From: Kwoniella bestiolae CBS 10118
Lineage: Eukaryota; Basidiomycota; Tremellomycetes; Tremellales; Cryptococcaceae
DNA length: 64,000 bases
Direction: 5' to 3'
NCBI RefSeq assembly: GCF_000512585.2
Contig: NC_089241.1
Coordinates: 1,860,001 to 1,924,000 of the forward strand
Of this stretch, positions 36,786 through 48,928 are shown one piece after another (the first letter of the stretch is position 1; every line of letters begins with the position of its first letter). The notes below the pieces were generated by a model. It did no database searches and was not told where the DNA came from. It worked only from the letters and a program-made list of their open reading frames with translations. A program made the translations under genes and the position numbers.

Positions 36786-37389
36786 TATATCCTTTTACCT
36801 TTTGAGTCGAGCAGGAAGAAGAGGATGATGATGATGTCGTCTCCTTTATGCAGAGGTTGGGTTCTGGGTTCGTTTAATGGGATAATGATAAACGCCCTAA
36901 GAATAGATGATTATGATGGATTTACGTTTTTGGCTTGTGTCCTCCTCTCATCTTCCTGCGTTTACTCTTGAAGAGGTATTTAAGCGACGGTTATCATTAT
37001 TATCCGCTATACTACTTACTTATATGGTACTTTTTAAACGAGGTCAGTCGGATCATAGAAAGGGGCTCCGATGGGTGACACCGTATCACCGTGCTGTCGG
37101 AAGGCGCCGATCACAGGCAAGAACGAGGATCATGACGTGGCATTACTACATTGTTATTAGCTCAAAGAGCTCTCTCTATGACGGCATGATCGAGGTGAGC
37201 TGTAGGAGATGGCCGTCGGTGTACTGTATCCTTATTGCGAATGAATAAGCTGAATAGATAGATTTCATCCTTGCATAACTAGACTGTACCATCAGACCTC
37301 GACCCAATTAATGTGTATAGATCGGACAGCTACTCAGCAGCAGAACGAGCACCTCAGACCAGCTCAAAGCTATACTCACCCCCACCACA
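36786..37389. promoter_or_regulatory. Divergent promoter region SSADH / gamma-glutamyltranspeptidase
   Basis: 604 bases between divergent starts, presumably both promoters. No specific motif is recognised. Confidence 0.45.
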
Positions 37390-40300
37390 ATGTCCTCCTC
37401 CTCCTCCGCCCCATTCCGTCGATCCGAAGAAATAGGAGAGACCAACCCCCTCCTCAATTCCAATGGACATCCCACAGATATCGACGACGAAGAAGAAGGT
37501 GAGAGACCAACGATAACCCGTAAGACCTCTCCAGCATGGCAATTCTGGAATCACCCCCCCTTCAGACGGCATGTCCACTTTGCCAATGAACCTTCCTTCA
37601 GATCTGCGACGTCCTACGATGACGAGGAAGAAGACGAGGGAGGAGAGGGATTACCAGTATCGATGAATGGTTCTGGGAATGTGCCAATCAAAATACACCA
37701 ACATCATCATCATCATCGACCGCTTTATCAGAAATATGGACAATGGGCTATGTACGCCGTATTGCTGCTTGTGGGTATGGGGATAGGAGCGGTGTTCAGC
37801 AGAGAGTTGATGAAGCGGAATAAAGGGTTGGATGACGGACCGATGGTCCCTCCTGTATGGACTTTACCTCCTGTAAGTTGTCTCTCTCAAATAAGCCCTA
37901 TAATCCCATATCAGAATCTACCTCATCAGTATAAACAATATATACTGATCATACGTGTCTCATAATTAGCCAACAGGTCTCCCCCGAAACGACCCCTACC
38001 TAATAACAGCCCAACACGGCGCAGTGTCCTCAGAGGACAAAACATGCTCGGATCTGGGCCTATCAATCCTCAAAGACAAGAACGGCTCAGCAGTAGATTC
38101 AGCAATAACCACAACCCTATGTATAGGCTTACTCAACGCATTCTCAAGTGGGATAGGCGGAGGAGGATTCATGGTACTTCGTATACCGGATATCAACCAT
38201 ACTTCCCCTGAGGTAGATGAAATAATATCAAAAGGAGAGGAGAAAGTGATAGCTATAGATTTCAGGGAGACGAGTCCTGCGAAGAGTGAGAAAGGGATGT
38301 ATGGCGCTGAGAGGGCGGGAAGGGTCGCTGCTCAGGTAGGGGGGTTGGCGGTGGGAGTTCCGGGGGAACTGAGGGGGTTGGAAATGGGTAAGTCATGACT
38401 CGAGAAGTCGGAGAGAAACCGATTCTGAATTCGAGAAGGTGAATGGTCAACTTGCTAATCATATTTCTGTTTAATAGCTCACAAGATGTACGGTAAATTG
38501 CCATGGGAAGACGTGGTCATGCCCGTAGCTGAGCTAGCGAAAGGATGGAAAGTCAGCAGAGAACTAGCAAGGAGGTTGAGGGTGGGTCAACCTTCATACA
38601 ACTATACAACTTGATTAACCATTCATCCGTGCCATTCGCTGATATACGATCTTAGTTATTCGGGTATGTACACCACCATAGCTTCTCATACCATTCGGCG
38701 ATATAATGCTGATAAGAAACTATATAGCCAATTCATGCTATCCTCCCCTACATGGTCAGCAGTCTACGCACCAAGAGGTCAACTCCTCGTAGAAGGCGAT
38801 TTCGTCCAGCGGATAAATTACGGGAAAACCCTTGAGATCATTGCTCAAGAAGGTGCGAAAGCTTTCTACGAGGGGGAGATCGCTCATAGTAGTGTCAAGA
38901 CTATTGCGAAAGCTGGAGGGATCATGAGTTTGGATGATGTGAGTGTGATTCTTCGAGCTGCCTCATTTTGAGATACCCTCGTGGCAAGCAGAGTATCCAA
39001 CTACGGACACCTGCAACACTTACATGAAGAAGGGGCATTATGTTACTCCTCAACACTTCACGGAGTGCTGACGATCTGTTCTGTCTTCACAGCTCAAGAC
39101 ATACAAAGTACGAGCATACCCCGCAATCCATTCAAACTTCATGGGCAAAGAGATATACACCACTGACGTACCTTCCTCGTGAGTCCCTCTTCCTCCGTTT
39201 CTTATCCCAAAATCATGATTCAATACTAATCCCCGTGATAGCGGAGGTATCCTCCTAGCTTTCCTAAAGCTCCTCGAACCCTACAACATCCCCTTCACTG
39301 GCGGCCTCAAGAATCCTTTGAACGTACACCGCTTGATCGAAGGTATGAAGTTTGCTTTTGGAGCGAGAAGCGAAATTACCGATCCTGCGCCTGAGTTTGG
39401 GGGGAATCTCACGAGGTTTAGGGAGTTTTATGAGGGTGATTGGGCGGAGGAGAAGAGGGGAATGATTTGTGATGTGAGTGATTGAGGGTTTCCTACTTGG
39501 CCTATCTGTAGAACGTGGGTGTCCTGAGATCGGTACAAGGGTACAAGGATGACAACGGTCTGGAAGAAGATATCTCGACAGATCTCTCCCTGCTAAAGGC
39601 CGTTGTTGTTGTTGTTTTTTCACATGGGGGACTGCGACAAATCCGATGCTGCACAGAGCACAGACCACAGAACTGCTTGATGGCTGATTCTTCTTCTTGT
39701 ATAGAACGAAACGCACGAGATTGATTATTACGGACTTCAGCATGATACACCTATAGATCACGGTACGACCCATTTAAGTGTGCTGGACAGATGGGGTGGA
39801 GCTGCCAGTGTGACGTCTACTGTGAGTAGTGTCTTCGTAGTACACTGCCAAGTCTTGGTCTTTCTGATTTCCTTGTTTGTGGACGTGATCAGGTGAATCT
39901 TATCTGGGGAAGTCACGTTATGGATCCCAAGACAGGGATTATATTCAATGATGAGCAGGGTGAGTCATCACCAGCTACACACCTCGTACGTCTGTGGTGC
40001 TCCGAGCTGACTGGAATATCGCGAACAGATGACTTTGCCGTACCGGGTGCAGCAGATGCGTTTGGACTATGGCCCAGTCCATGGAACTACCCTCAACCGG
40101 GGAAGAGGTGAGTGGACGATTCTCATGAGACATATCCCATCCCATATGGAAAGAGTGAAACCTTGTCACCTCTTTAATGATCGTTCATCCTCGAAAATTA
40201 CATCGCGTGGTCGCTCTACTAGTGTAATAAATGAATCACGCTAATCCATCATATCATCCAGACCCCTGTCCTCAACCTCAGCCTCGATCCTCCTCACCCC

Positions 40301-40786
40301 CCGGTCCTCCACCTCCCCCTCAGAGATATACGCCATCATAGGTGGTTCCGGCGGGTCACGTATATTCCCCTCCGTCGCTCAGGTCTTATTGAACCTGTTC
40401 TCAGGTATGGACATCTCACAATCCATAGAAGCGTACAGAGTACATAATCAGATTGTCCCTCCATTGACTACTATCGAAGTTGGTCCGGAGGGTTCTCCGA
40501 GGGAGTTGATAGATGATTTGAAGAAGAGGGGTCAGGAGGTTGGGGAATTTGATGTGAATCTTGGGATTTCAGAGGGTGAGTAGGAGTCTGCTGGTATACT
40601 TTTCTGAAATAATGGGTGAGGATGATCGGGTAGAGAGGATATTGAGGGTCGAGATGGGAGGAGGAGATACTGTTACTGACTGATCTTTTGCGGCCCGTCA
40701 ACATAGTCCAGGCGATCGTACTGCAGAACGGTACGATCTACGCAGCGAGTGATTCGAGGAAGAACGGAATTGCAGCGGGGTATTAG
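37390..40786 (+). CDS. Gamma-glutamyltranspeptidase, type II membrane protein
   Basis: Cleaves the gamma-glutamyl bond of glutathione and its conjugates at the vacuolar or cell surface. The cytosolic N-terminus is acidic and includes a His run (HQHHHHHRP); a membrane anchor follows near residues 117-136 (WAMYAVLLLVGMGIGAVFS). The catalytic domain has GAVSSEDKTCSDLG, GSAVDSAITTTLCIGL, SGIGGGGFMVLR, FRETSP and GVPGELRGLE. The nucleophile threonine of the small subunit lies in DHGTTHLSVLDRWG, and the protein ends SRKNGIAAGY. Splicing requires an 8-base micro-exon at 38656-38663, and three introns (about 38940-39092, 39475-39703 and 40110-40262) are longer than usual here. Start: ATG at 37390. 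It is similar to yeast ECM38. Confidence 0.9.
38656..38663 (+). other. 8-base micro-exon inside the gamma-glutamyltranspeptidase gene
   Basis: The exon before ends at 38581 (AGG, phase 0) and the exon after starts at 38728. The eight bases TTATTCGG have an AG acceptor before them and GTATGT after. They supply Leu-Phe-Gly, giving RRLRLFGQFMLSSPTW, which fits the family pattern of Phe-Gly/Asp before FML. Skipping it breaks the frame. Confidence 0.7.
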
Positions 40787-41407
40787 ATTCTCAAAGTTCA
40801 GGGTAAGGCAAAGGCAGGAAAGGAAATATGGACGGACAACGGTCAATGACGATTTGTCTGAACAAGGTATACTATGTCTTATCGTGATCTCGGACGATCT
40901 AAGTGGTATCTCGAGGATACGGAAAGGGGATCTCTTATTTATCTTCTGTCAACTAACAATAGTTTTATGTCGTTTTGCTGTATCTCACATATACACTTTA
41001 TCTCAATATAGAATATCTAGACATCTCTTCACAAATATCTCCAAACATGTATCGATTTTATTGCGAACGATACAGTATTCAAATGGGTGACCCAATTGTC
41101 AGAGGGGAATCACATTATATACATCTTTAACCAGCCAAATAAACATACGAAGGATTGGAATGGAAATCTACCTACAAAGTAATATAAGAGGAAGCGAAAT
41201 GAAGAACAGTACGACCGTTATAATTCCATCAGGTACTCGTGGTTCGAAGAGGGGTAAAAATGGAGAATATATGGGAATAGCGAGCACAACATCAGTTCAA
41301 AATATCATTTAGATAATATGGGTATGAATTAGGGGTATCACATCAACTGTCTACCGTATTTCTTCCTCTTCTGCCGAATGCGTGTGATCGCGATCGGGGC
41401 TAGATCC
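40787..41407. other. Convergent intergenic region
   Basis: AT-rich 3' flanks of the transpeptidase gene and the next minus-strand gene. Nothing else is seen. Confidence 0.5.
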
Positions 41408-43050
41408 CTAATACAACTTCTCAGCCAATACCAGCGCAGCCGTCAACCCCGCAGCGAGTGCTCTACCCTGGAGGTTACCCGAGATCTCCAATGCGTCGAC
41501 GAAAGCAGAGGGAGCAGCAGAAGTGAGAGGGAGGATGAGGAGCGCAAGTCTGATTAGGGTGAATGCTAACGGATCGGAGGTAGGGGTGGGCGGGTGAGAG
41601 GCTATTTCATATATATCGGTCAGCTTCGCTGAATTCGCTATCCTTATGATCGACTCGGCTCACATTGATATCTCGTTTGAGCCCCTGTGTGCCTAGCAGT
41701 CCCTTTTTGAGGGACGAAGGAGACTACGGTTGATAAGGCGTAGGGAGGAAGGACGGTTGAGAAGAACCTATCGTCGTCGTTGGATTGGGTCAGCATTGCA
41801 AGCCTATCCACCCACCCCTTCAACGGAAAGTGGAGGAAACCCAACTCACCACCAAGCAACAGCCGACCAAACGTCGGTCAATCCAAATGCTCGGATCTCA
41901 GGTAATCTGAATTTGAGCGTTGCGTTCGGTACCCAGAATAAGAAGACGTTCAATAACGACGCGATGGTTCCTCGTTCGGCACCTGCTGAAGGGGGGAAGT
42001 AGTATGTGTGATCATAAAATTGGACGACGTGGGAGAGGAGGAAGAGGAGTTCGATGGAGAGGGAGGTGAGGACTAGGTGTTGGGGGGTTGAGAGGAGCTA
42101 CGGTGCCAGAAGAAAAATCAGCTTCTGGATTTGGATGGATATATGAGATGAGATGAGCCATTGGAATCGCCGGACAAGCAAAAGGTTCTGGTATGAAGGG
42201 AATGGAGAGCCTACTCACATCTCTCAAATGTCTGACAGCATGATCCACCCTCAATTGACCATCCTTAGTGTACTTGATCAACTGGTTGGAGACGGTGTGG
42301 AACTGGGTGGTCAAACCTCTTTGTACTTCTGTAGAAGGAACCAGAGCCTGTGAAACCTCGATAGCTTTGTCCTGGATCTTTGATCTAGTACGACCGTATC
42401 ATCAGCTTGATGGCTCTGGCATGGATTGTGATGAGAATGCCGTATGTTGAAGGTGTTGACTCACAAAGCAATAGGACTCTCGGGTAAAGGGACATTAGCA
42501 GCATCGATAGTAGCCTGTACTTTATCAACAGCCTTGTTTATCGATTTCCTACTTGATTTAGCGGTCGAGACGATCTGAGCTTTCACGTCGGCTGCTGTGA
42601 TGGTTGGTGATTCAGAATCAGAGTCAGGTGGGTGAGTACCGGAGCTAGAGGCGGACAATTCTCTTTAGCCTCGGTCACAACAGGAAGAAGTGGAAGATGG
42701 TGGAGAGAGAGAGAGGGAGATTACACCCACGCTCGCTTCTTGTAGTACAACCCCTTGTATCTAGCATCTTTAGATAACACAGATTCGTTCCTATCCAAAT
42801 GAGCTTGAATGTTCTTCACGAGATCTGCGACTCTAGCTTCGGGATCTGAGATGCCTAGTGATTCGGCAATTTCAGCGAGGTCGGATTTCCTCTTGGAACC
42901 TAGTGCGCCGGTGAAGGAGCTGTAGAGGTGGAATGGGTGTCAGTGATGATACATCTTGTCGAGCAGTAAGTAAGTAAGTATGTATGCATGGATGGGAAGT
43001 GTTGAGTGAAGATGGGTGGTGGACGAACGCGAGTGATTTACTTACGCCAT
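41408..43050 (-). CDS. Unknown membrane protein with SAP-like N-terminus
   Basis: Not recognised. A tiny first exon (ATG GC) joins a second that gives MASFTGALGSKRKSDLAEIAESLGI, a helix-turn-helix resembling a SAP motif, then a helical charged region (VADLVKNIQAHLDRNESVL). A Ser-rich linker and amphipathic helices follow (AADVKAQIVSTAKSSRKSI, QLIKYTKDGQLRVDHAVRHLRD). The C-terminal third is hydrophobic with about four membrane segments (HLVLTSLSIELLFLLSHVV, NVFLFWVPNATLKF, VWSAVAWWFFSTVLPPYAL, LAFTLIRLALLILPLTSAAP) and ends ALVLAEKLY. About six introns. It may be an organelle or ER membrane protein; its role is open. It diverges from the SEC72-like gene. The start is inferred from the ATG with an adjacent GTAAGT donor. 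Confidence 0.7.
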
Positions 43051-43568
43051 GATGATTTGGTTCGAAGTGGAGTAATGTTAATGTTAGGTGGGAATGGAAT
43101 GTAAAACAAAGGGGTGAGATAGGGTATTTAAGGTATATATGTTATGTTTGGTAAGAAGTAGGTAACTGAATGAGAGTGGTGCTTATGTATGAATGGATGG
43201 GCGGGTGAAAGAGTGAATGTGGGGAAAAGATGATGATCCTTCTTTCGTTCTTTGTTGTTGATCATTTATTTATTTTATAACCAGCCACCCTAATCATTAA
43301 AGTTGAGTGATGTTCATCTAATCCCTCTTTCGGCTCTCGCCACCCACCTTGAAGCAGATCGACGCGTGACGTCACGAGTTGATGTCTTCGCATAGTCAGA
43401 ACATCTTATTCATGACTCCGCTTTAGAAGGTGACCTCGCGGAGATGTTTTGAATCTCCACTCGAGTTGTAAGTTGCCGGTACACGTCGAAGAGCATTCGA
43501 GCGATGATACATATGCGCTATAACACACGACGAGCACTACTCATCTCACACCATCAGCACCCAGCAAC
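43051..43568. promoter_or_regulatory. Divergent promoter region
   Basis: 518 bases between the unknown membrane protein and the SEC72-like gene. Repeated GTAAGTAAGTAAGT-like sequence near 42965 lies just inside the neighbouring intron. No gene is seen. Confidence 0.4.
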
Positions 43569-44745
43569 ATGGCCCACCCTCATCCTCACCCCCACCCCCA
43601 CCCACCAGCAGGTCTACAACCCGGCCCAGGCGGTCCAGGCGGTCCACCAGGTGGAATTCCAGTCAACCCCGCTCTCCTAACTCTCCTAGATTCCCTCCCG
43701 CACAAAGACGTCCCCTTCGCCCTCCAGACTATCCAACTTCCCACTCCACCCAACGTGCCTCCTCAGCAGGGGATCGTAGTGACCTGTCCGGATCACGGTC
43801 AATCATCATGCGAAGAATGTAATGTCGATTTCAACGCTTTGAATTACATGCATCAGTTCCTTAGATCAGCTCCGCCAGAGGCTATACCCCCTCCTCCGAA
43901 TGTGGCTCCTCCACCGCAGAGGGCGGAGATGATTAAGAATCTGAAGGAGCAGGGGAATGTGGGTGATACTTCTCTCGTTGAGTTGACGATAATATCGCTG
44001 ACCGCTAATACCGTTCAATCTCATAGACCGCATTTAAAGCCCAACAATTCCCAGCGGCCATCCAGGCATACTCGAAATCAGCAGATATGGCTTTATCCAG
44101 ACCACCATGGGAATTATCAGCTCTGTCACGGGACGAAACTGCTATAGCGTTGTGTAATAGATCAGCTGCTTTTGCGTTTGTCAATGCCTGGTGAGTCTAA
44201 ATTCCATGGACCAGGAGGTTTTTATCCTGTCTACGATCCAGAACAGAACAAGTCTGATAGACAGGATGTACAACAAGACATTGTTGATTTCGATTCAAGC
44301 TGATACTCTGATTGTCACGCGACAGGGCAAACGCATTGGCAGATGCTGAAGCAGTAGTAATACTGAAAAGACCATGGACAAAGGGGCATTTCAGGTCAGT
44401 CTTGCTCCCGCTGCTCCAATGATCACCATCTCATACAGCTAGTCCATTACATCGTAGCAATCCTCATAGCTGATACCCATCTCGCCCCAAATAGGAAAGC
44501 ACGGGCTTTGGTCGGATTGGAAAGGTTCGAAGATGCCAAACAAGCTTTGATCGATGGATTGCAGTATGAGCCTAATGACAAGGTGAGTCTGTACTCACCA
44601 TAGCTCACCCGCTCTGAATCCACTTGGCACTATACTCTTGACGTATCTGAAGGAGAGGTGCTGATCCCGTCATGTGTTATAGGAACTGAACAACTTCTTA
44701 AATGAGATAGAAGAGAAATTACGTCAAGCAGAGTCAGAAGACTGA
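43569..44745 (+). CDS. SEC72: SEC72-like TPR protein of the ER translocon
   Basis: Cytosolic TPR subunit of the Sec62/63 post-translational translocation complex, which docks chaperone-bound precursors at the ER. The protein starts with an extreme His-Pro run (MAHPHPHPHPHPP) and a Gly/Pro stretch, then NPALLTLLDSLPHKDVPFALQTI, a Cys/His motif (CPDHGQSSCEECNVDF) typical of this family, and TPR repeats (LKEQGNTAFKAQQFPAAIQAYSKS, CNRSAAFAFVNAWANALADAE, FRKARALVGLERFEDAKQAL). It ends RQAESED. Four or five exons. Start: first ATG, 43569. Assignment to SEC72 rests on the Cys motif plus the TPR order; a related TPR co-chaperone is the alternative. Confidence 0.78.
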
Positions 44746-45006
44746 GCATTCACTTTCAGATCGAACATATACCCCATCTCGCTCATCACTATGTATACCT
44801 TCCATACTGCATGATATCTCGACACGATTATATGTATCTTATATACCCATTTCAACATCCCATTGTACGTACCAACAAATCCACAGGAGCCTTGCATGAA
44901 CACCTCAGATTCAGATCCAAACAAAAGCTGGTGATCATAGTCCGTTGTCGAACTCATATACCTTGTCTCACAATTCATCGACGTTTGAACATCCCAGCTA
45001 TACCCG

Positions 45007-45222
45007 CTACTCCCTCGATATGGTGATTCTCTTCCTCGTATAAGGCACAAACGGCGACCGATACTTCAACTTACTGCCGTAGCCGTAGAACCTATCCAGA
45101 AATCTAGCTTCCGTGTGGAGCGACAGAATCATAATAAGGAGTAAGAGCAGGATGGCGAGTGCTACTAAGCGGGTTTTGGGCGAGTGGATCAGTTGAGTGT
45201 GGGATAGGGATGTGGAGAACAT
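45007..45222 (-). CDS. Small single-pass membrane protein, 71 aa (unknown)
   Basis: Single-exon ORF with ATG at 45222. The order is a short polar N-terminus, one membrane helix (LVALAILLLLLIMILSL, residues about 19-35), then a basic tail (RFYGYGSKLKYRS, TRKRITISRE). No family is recognised. The frame stays open upstream to 45387 but without another ATG. It may be a real small protein or a chance hydrophobic ORF; the basic tail after one helix favours the former. Confidence 0.4.
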   Translation of the reverse strand: MFSTSLSHTQLIHSPKTRLVALAILLLLLIMILSLHTEARFLDRFYGYGSKLKYRSPFVPYTRKRITISRE

Positions 45223-45870
45223 TGCAGATTCGAGCTGAGCAGTAGGAGGGATATGAATTTTAAGATTTGAGATTTGGGTTATTGATTGATCGTCAGGTTG
45301 GTTTTGGAAGATTCTCAGCGATATGGTTCTTGATCTTTGAGGTGTAAGATAAGGCGAAATTAGATAGGACAAGTGAGATTTCAACACTCATTGTCTGGCT
45401 GAGATGATTCGGTGGGTAAAATGTAAACTACCCGTCATGGCGACACTTACTGTATCCTTTGATGAGATGATCTGTAAGTTATGAAAAGAGAGTTTGAGTC
45501 AAACGGGTATCCGTATCAGTCTTAGTGATATGTGTTCATTCCTATCCTTTGTCTATCCATCGATCTCAATTCGCGGTATCACGAGTCTCATTCCCGTGCT
45601 GCACATAAGTACGACGAGATACGTCTGACTACTTGATTGATCATGATTCTCAGATCTCATAAGAAATGTGCAGACGATATACAATATACAACATTGCATT
45701 ACGAGGTATCCTATATACAACTCCAGAGTATCACCCTCTCTGCGATTGTGGATGATGATAATAATCATGCTATATCGTGTCGCTCCGTCTACGAACCCGA
45801 CTGAGCGTTGTCATTTCTGACCGCCATCTGACATCGAAATTTCTCTTACTGTCCATCTCATCCTGTAGGA
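45223..45870. other. Intergenic region before the SNARE gene 3' end
   Basis: AT-rich sequence upstream of the 71-residue ORF and downstream of the SNARE stop. No gene is seen. Confidence 0.4.
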
Positions 45871-47113
45871 TCACGTTATGATAACCAGCAAAAGCAATAT
45901 CATAAGTATCACAATCAATATCCCAATACACCAACCGGATTTCGTCTCTACACCCACAACATGATATGAGCTATTAACGCTCCACTAGTACGTTACACAT
46001 AGCTCACCTTCGTTGCGCCTTATAAAGTCGTTCATCGTTCTCTGGACTTTACGCAATTTGCTATCCGTCGTATCCACGCGATTACCTAGATCATCTAGCA
46101 TCCTGTTTTGTGTGGGTTGGTCAGCCCAAGGGGAACTTTGCATAACTCTGATCCCGAGCTCAGGCTCCGTTTCTATTCAGGTCTCTTCTTTCTTCGTGAC
46201 GGACTCATATCTGCTGAAAGGGAAGAAAACACTCACTCGCTCTGCTCTGCCACTTCGTTGCCTATCAATCCCGCCTGACTGGCCAGAGTATGCAATGTAC
46301 CAGATATCACTCCGAGTGTATCGTCCTGTCTTCTCACAAGGAGCTACAACACATATCAACAAGGTCAGAGATATTCACCAGCGACACATACAAAGAAAGG
46401 GAAGAAGTAATGAGAACCTCACCTGCTGCTGCTCCGCTTCCCACCTCTTGGCTTCTTCCAGATCATCTTCGTCGTCATACCCTCTTTCCAGATCTGTCTC
46501 GGGATTATCTTTATACCTCCCGTTCTTTTTTGTATTGGCTTTGGCTTTGCCCTTCCCTTTATTGGGCGATACCTTGGCTCGTAGTCCCTATTCATCCCGC
46601 AAATTCAATTAGCTCACTTCCACATCCCCATCCGCATGAATGACGCTGTACCTTCTCGCTCGGCAGTCAAAGTTAGGTAGCGGGCAGGGAAGGTAGTGTA
46701 GAGGAGTAGATTAACCCACGCTAATCTCCCTCTTAACCCTCTCCACAAACCTCTTCCTCGCCCCCACCTCCCCCGCATCAATCCCCCACCGATCACCCAT
46801 ATCTTCTACGACCCTCACGCTCTCCTCCAGGTCTTCCAGGTCGCCCTCGAGGATTTGAAGGGTATTGCGTAATTCCTCTTGGGCATTCTGGTATGTTGAG
46901 GAGGTGGGGGAGGACGATGAGTAGGTTGATAAGAGATTGGGTAGGGATGAGAGGGTGGACTCGATTTCGCTGAGCCGTGGAGATATAGCAGTATCAGTAC
47001 TTTGTATCTCCTGAGTAGACTATCCTAATGACCAGTAACAAGCAGCGAGGAAGCGGGCGGTAGGTGTGGATTGGGACTTACCGCTTTACGTCTATATATG
47101 GATCTCTCGACAT
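45871..47113 (-). CDS. TLG1: Syntaxin-6/Tlg1-type Qc-SNARE
   Basis: Membrane-anchored SNARE for endosome-to-trans-Golgi traffic. MSRDPYIDVKR is joined through a short intron to EIESTLSSLPNLLSTYSSSS and a syntaxin-6 N-terminal three-helix domain (NAQEELRNTLQILEGDLEDL, ESVRVVEDMGDRWGID, ARKRFVERVKREI). A basic linker (KGKGKAKANTKKNGRYKDNP) follows, then the SNARE helix (QQLLVRRQDDTLGVISGTLH, ASQAGLIGNEVAEQ, LDDLGNRVDTTDSKLRKVQR) and one C-terminal anchor (GWCIGILIVILMILLLLVII) ending IIT-stop at 45871. The central residue reads as Gln (E-Q at NEVAEQ), a Q-SNARE. Several short introns. Start: ATG at 47113; the first exon is about 32 bases. Confidence 0.85.
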
Positions 47114-47673
47114 CTCGGCTTGTGTGTTCCTCTGCGCTTAGTAGGTTTCAGCTTTGAGTTGACTTGATGATCAGGTGCACTGTAGAGAGCAAGCTGATTG
47201 TGATATATACAGCTCACTTGTAGCTGATGATATCTCGTCCAGTTAACACAGCGATCTCGTAAACACGTGTCAACGCATGATCTCTTTCTTTCCCACGGTG
47301 GTGTCGCCCGTCATTCAGAACCTGTACGTAGAAAATATCGATGGTTCTTTTCCTCTCTCCTTTGGACAAGTCAAGTACTCAGATGCAACTATATATAGAT
47401 ATACATCCTCCATACCTGCTAGAGGGATATACAAGAAGGGTCATGCAATATTCAGAGGTATGTATCAAATTATTGTCCGTGTCCGCAGTAATACCGAAAT
47501 GGAAATATCATCTATCCATTCCATCGTTTCCTATCACTCTCTCTGTGAAATCGATCTTTTCAATGATCTCGTCTTGTCTTGTTTTGGCATAGAAGAACGA
47601 GCTAGTGCTATCAATGAGCATGATCCCTCTTACGTAGTTAGCGCACCATAACTCACCCAAAAGCAGGAAAAGA
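47114..47673. promoter_or_regulatory. SNARE gene upstream region
   Basis: 560 bases upstream of the SNARE start and downstream of the 138-residue ORF. A + strand ORF at 47277-47651 is AT-rich and not protein-like. No gene is supported. Confidence 0.4.
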
Positions 47674-48090
47674 CTACTCTGCAAATCCAGTAGGTACTCC
47701 CATCCCCATACCGCTCAATTCCTCAAAAACCACCCCATCTCTCCTCTCATACCGCCATTCGGGGAGGGGTTCCCTCCTCACCGCGAGGTAGCTGAACGTC
47801 AAGATGATTAACAATATCGTCAATACCGGAACGACCCTTCGGAGCGTCATCCAATCTCTTGCGTGCTTCAGTCGATGTTTAGGAGCAGTGGTAATTTGAG
47901 GTTCATCTTGCGATCTGAGCAGGGCAAGTACGGTAGACCGGGCTTTACGCATGTTCATGTTCAGAGCGAATGAGAGCGAGGTCGGTTCGTAGCATGGTAT
48001 CTCGGAGATGGGTTCAAACCCGAGTGAGGAGGAGGAGGGGAAGATGGGGAGTTCGTATACTGGTGAGAGGGGCCAGTCGTAGTGTGACAT
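47674..48090 (-). CDS. Small single-pass membrane protein, 138 aa (unknown)
   Basis: Single-exon ORF, ATG at 48090 (MSHYDWPLSPVYELPIFPSS). An N-terminal Ser/Pro-rich cytosolic part contains tyrosine- and acidic-type motifs. A basic stretch (KHRLKHARDWMTLRR) is followed by one membrane helix (VVPVLTILLIILTFSYLAV, about residues 92-110) and a short tail ending GVPTGFAE. The basic-then-hydrophobic order suggests a tail-proximal type II anchor. No family is recognised. It lies next to the SNARE gene on the same strand. Confidence 0.55.
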   Translation of the reverse strand: MSHYDWPLSPVYELPIFPSSSSLGFEPISEIPCYEPTSLSFALNMNMRKARSTVLALLRSQDEPQITTAPKHRLKHARDWMTLRRVVPVLTILLIILTFSYLAVRREPLPEWRYERRDGVVFEELSGMGMGVPTGFAE

Positions 48091-48928
48091 CTTTGTATGT
48101 TTGTCTTGGTCCGTGAATGAATGTATAGGTGAGTGAAGGGGAGACTGCAATGTAGACAGTTGACGGTATTTACAGTAGAAGGGTGGGGTGATGATGAAGT
48201 TCTGTACGAGGAGGGAAGGTAGAGTATATATACATCTTCCATCTCTTTCTGACAATAGCAACTTGCCCTTCCAAAATGGCCACCCTCTTATGATGGCGTC
48301 CTCTTCGACATTCCAGAGAAGACGACATTAAACTCTAAAAGTAAAGTTCAGTCTGTGCCCCCGCCAAACAAAAGAACAGCATGAACATGTTCATGAAACT
48401 TCAAACAGATCATCGCACCCATACCACTACCCCTTTTCGAGGATGGGATGTCTCACCACAGCTCACACGGAGCGGTATGACCCAGAACTCTCCGCTTGTA
48501 TCTTCGGTGGTCATGTCTGACCTGCACGTCGAGATTGCACTTCCAGTAGTTGCGATGCCGGAGTGCTTATTGTCTTCCGTTTCATCCTACTTTCTGAACA
48601 ATACCATCCAAAGTCTCAGCGTTTCATCCCTCCAACCTGGACCGGAAGCTAGGAACCGGCTTACTCCGAGTGAGACATCCGTACCGCGTGAAACATGGAC
48701 ATGAACAATAGAAAATCTTGAAAGGTCAAGTTACTCTAAATCGGTCGAGATGCATCATGCATGCACACGCTGGCCTGAGCATCACGAATGATCCAGCTCG
48801 TACAGGTGGATCACGCCTGAGGAATTAAACAACATTTACCGACAAGCTGGAGTTTCAACGTGTCTCACATACTTTGTACACCTTATACATCTCTTGATAC
48901 ATACATTACAACACGACCTTACTCGGGC
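48091..48928. other. Intergenic region before WDR59 3' end
   Basis: 838 bases. An ATG-initiated + strand ORF (48381-48704, 107 codons) shows no domain or convincing composition. It probably holds the promoter of the 138-residue ORF and the 3' flank of WDR59. Confidence 0.4.

Noticed and set aside
48381..48704. 107-codon ATG-initiated + strand ORF
   Set aside because: No recognisable feature; flanking genes are on the other strand and it fits chance expectation.
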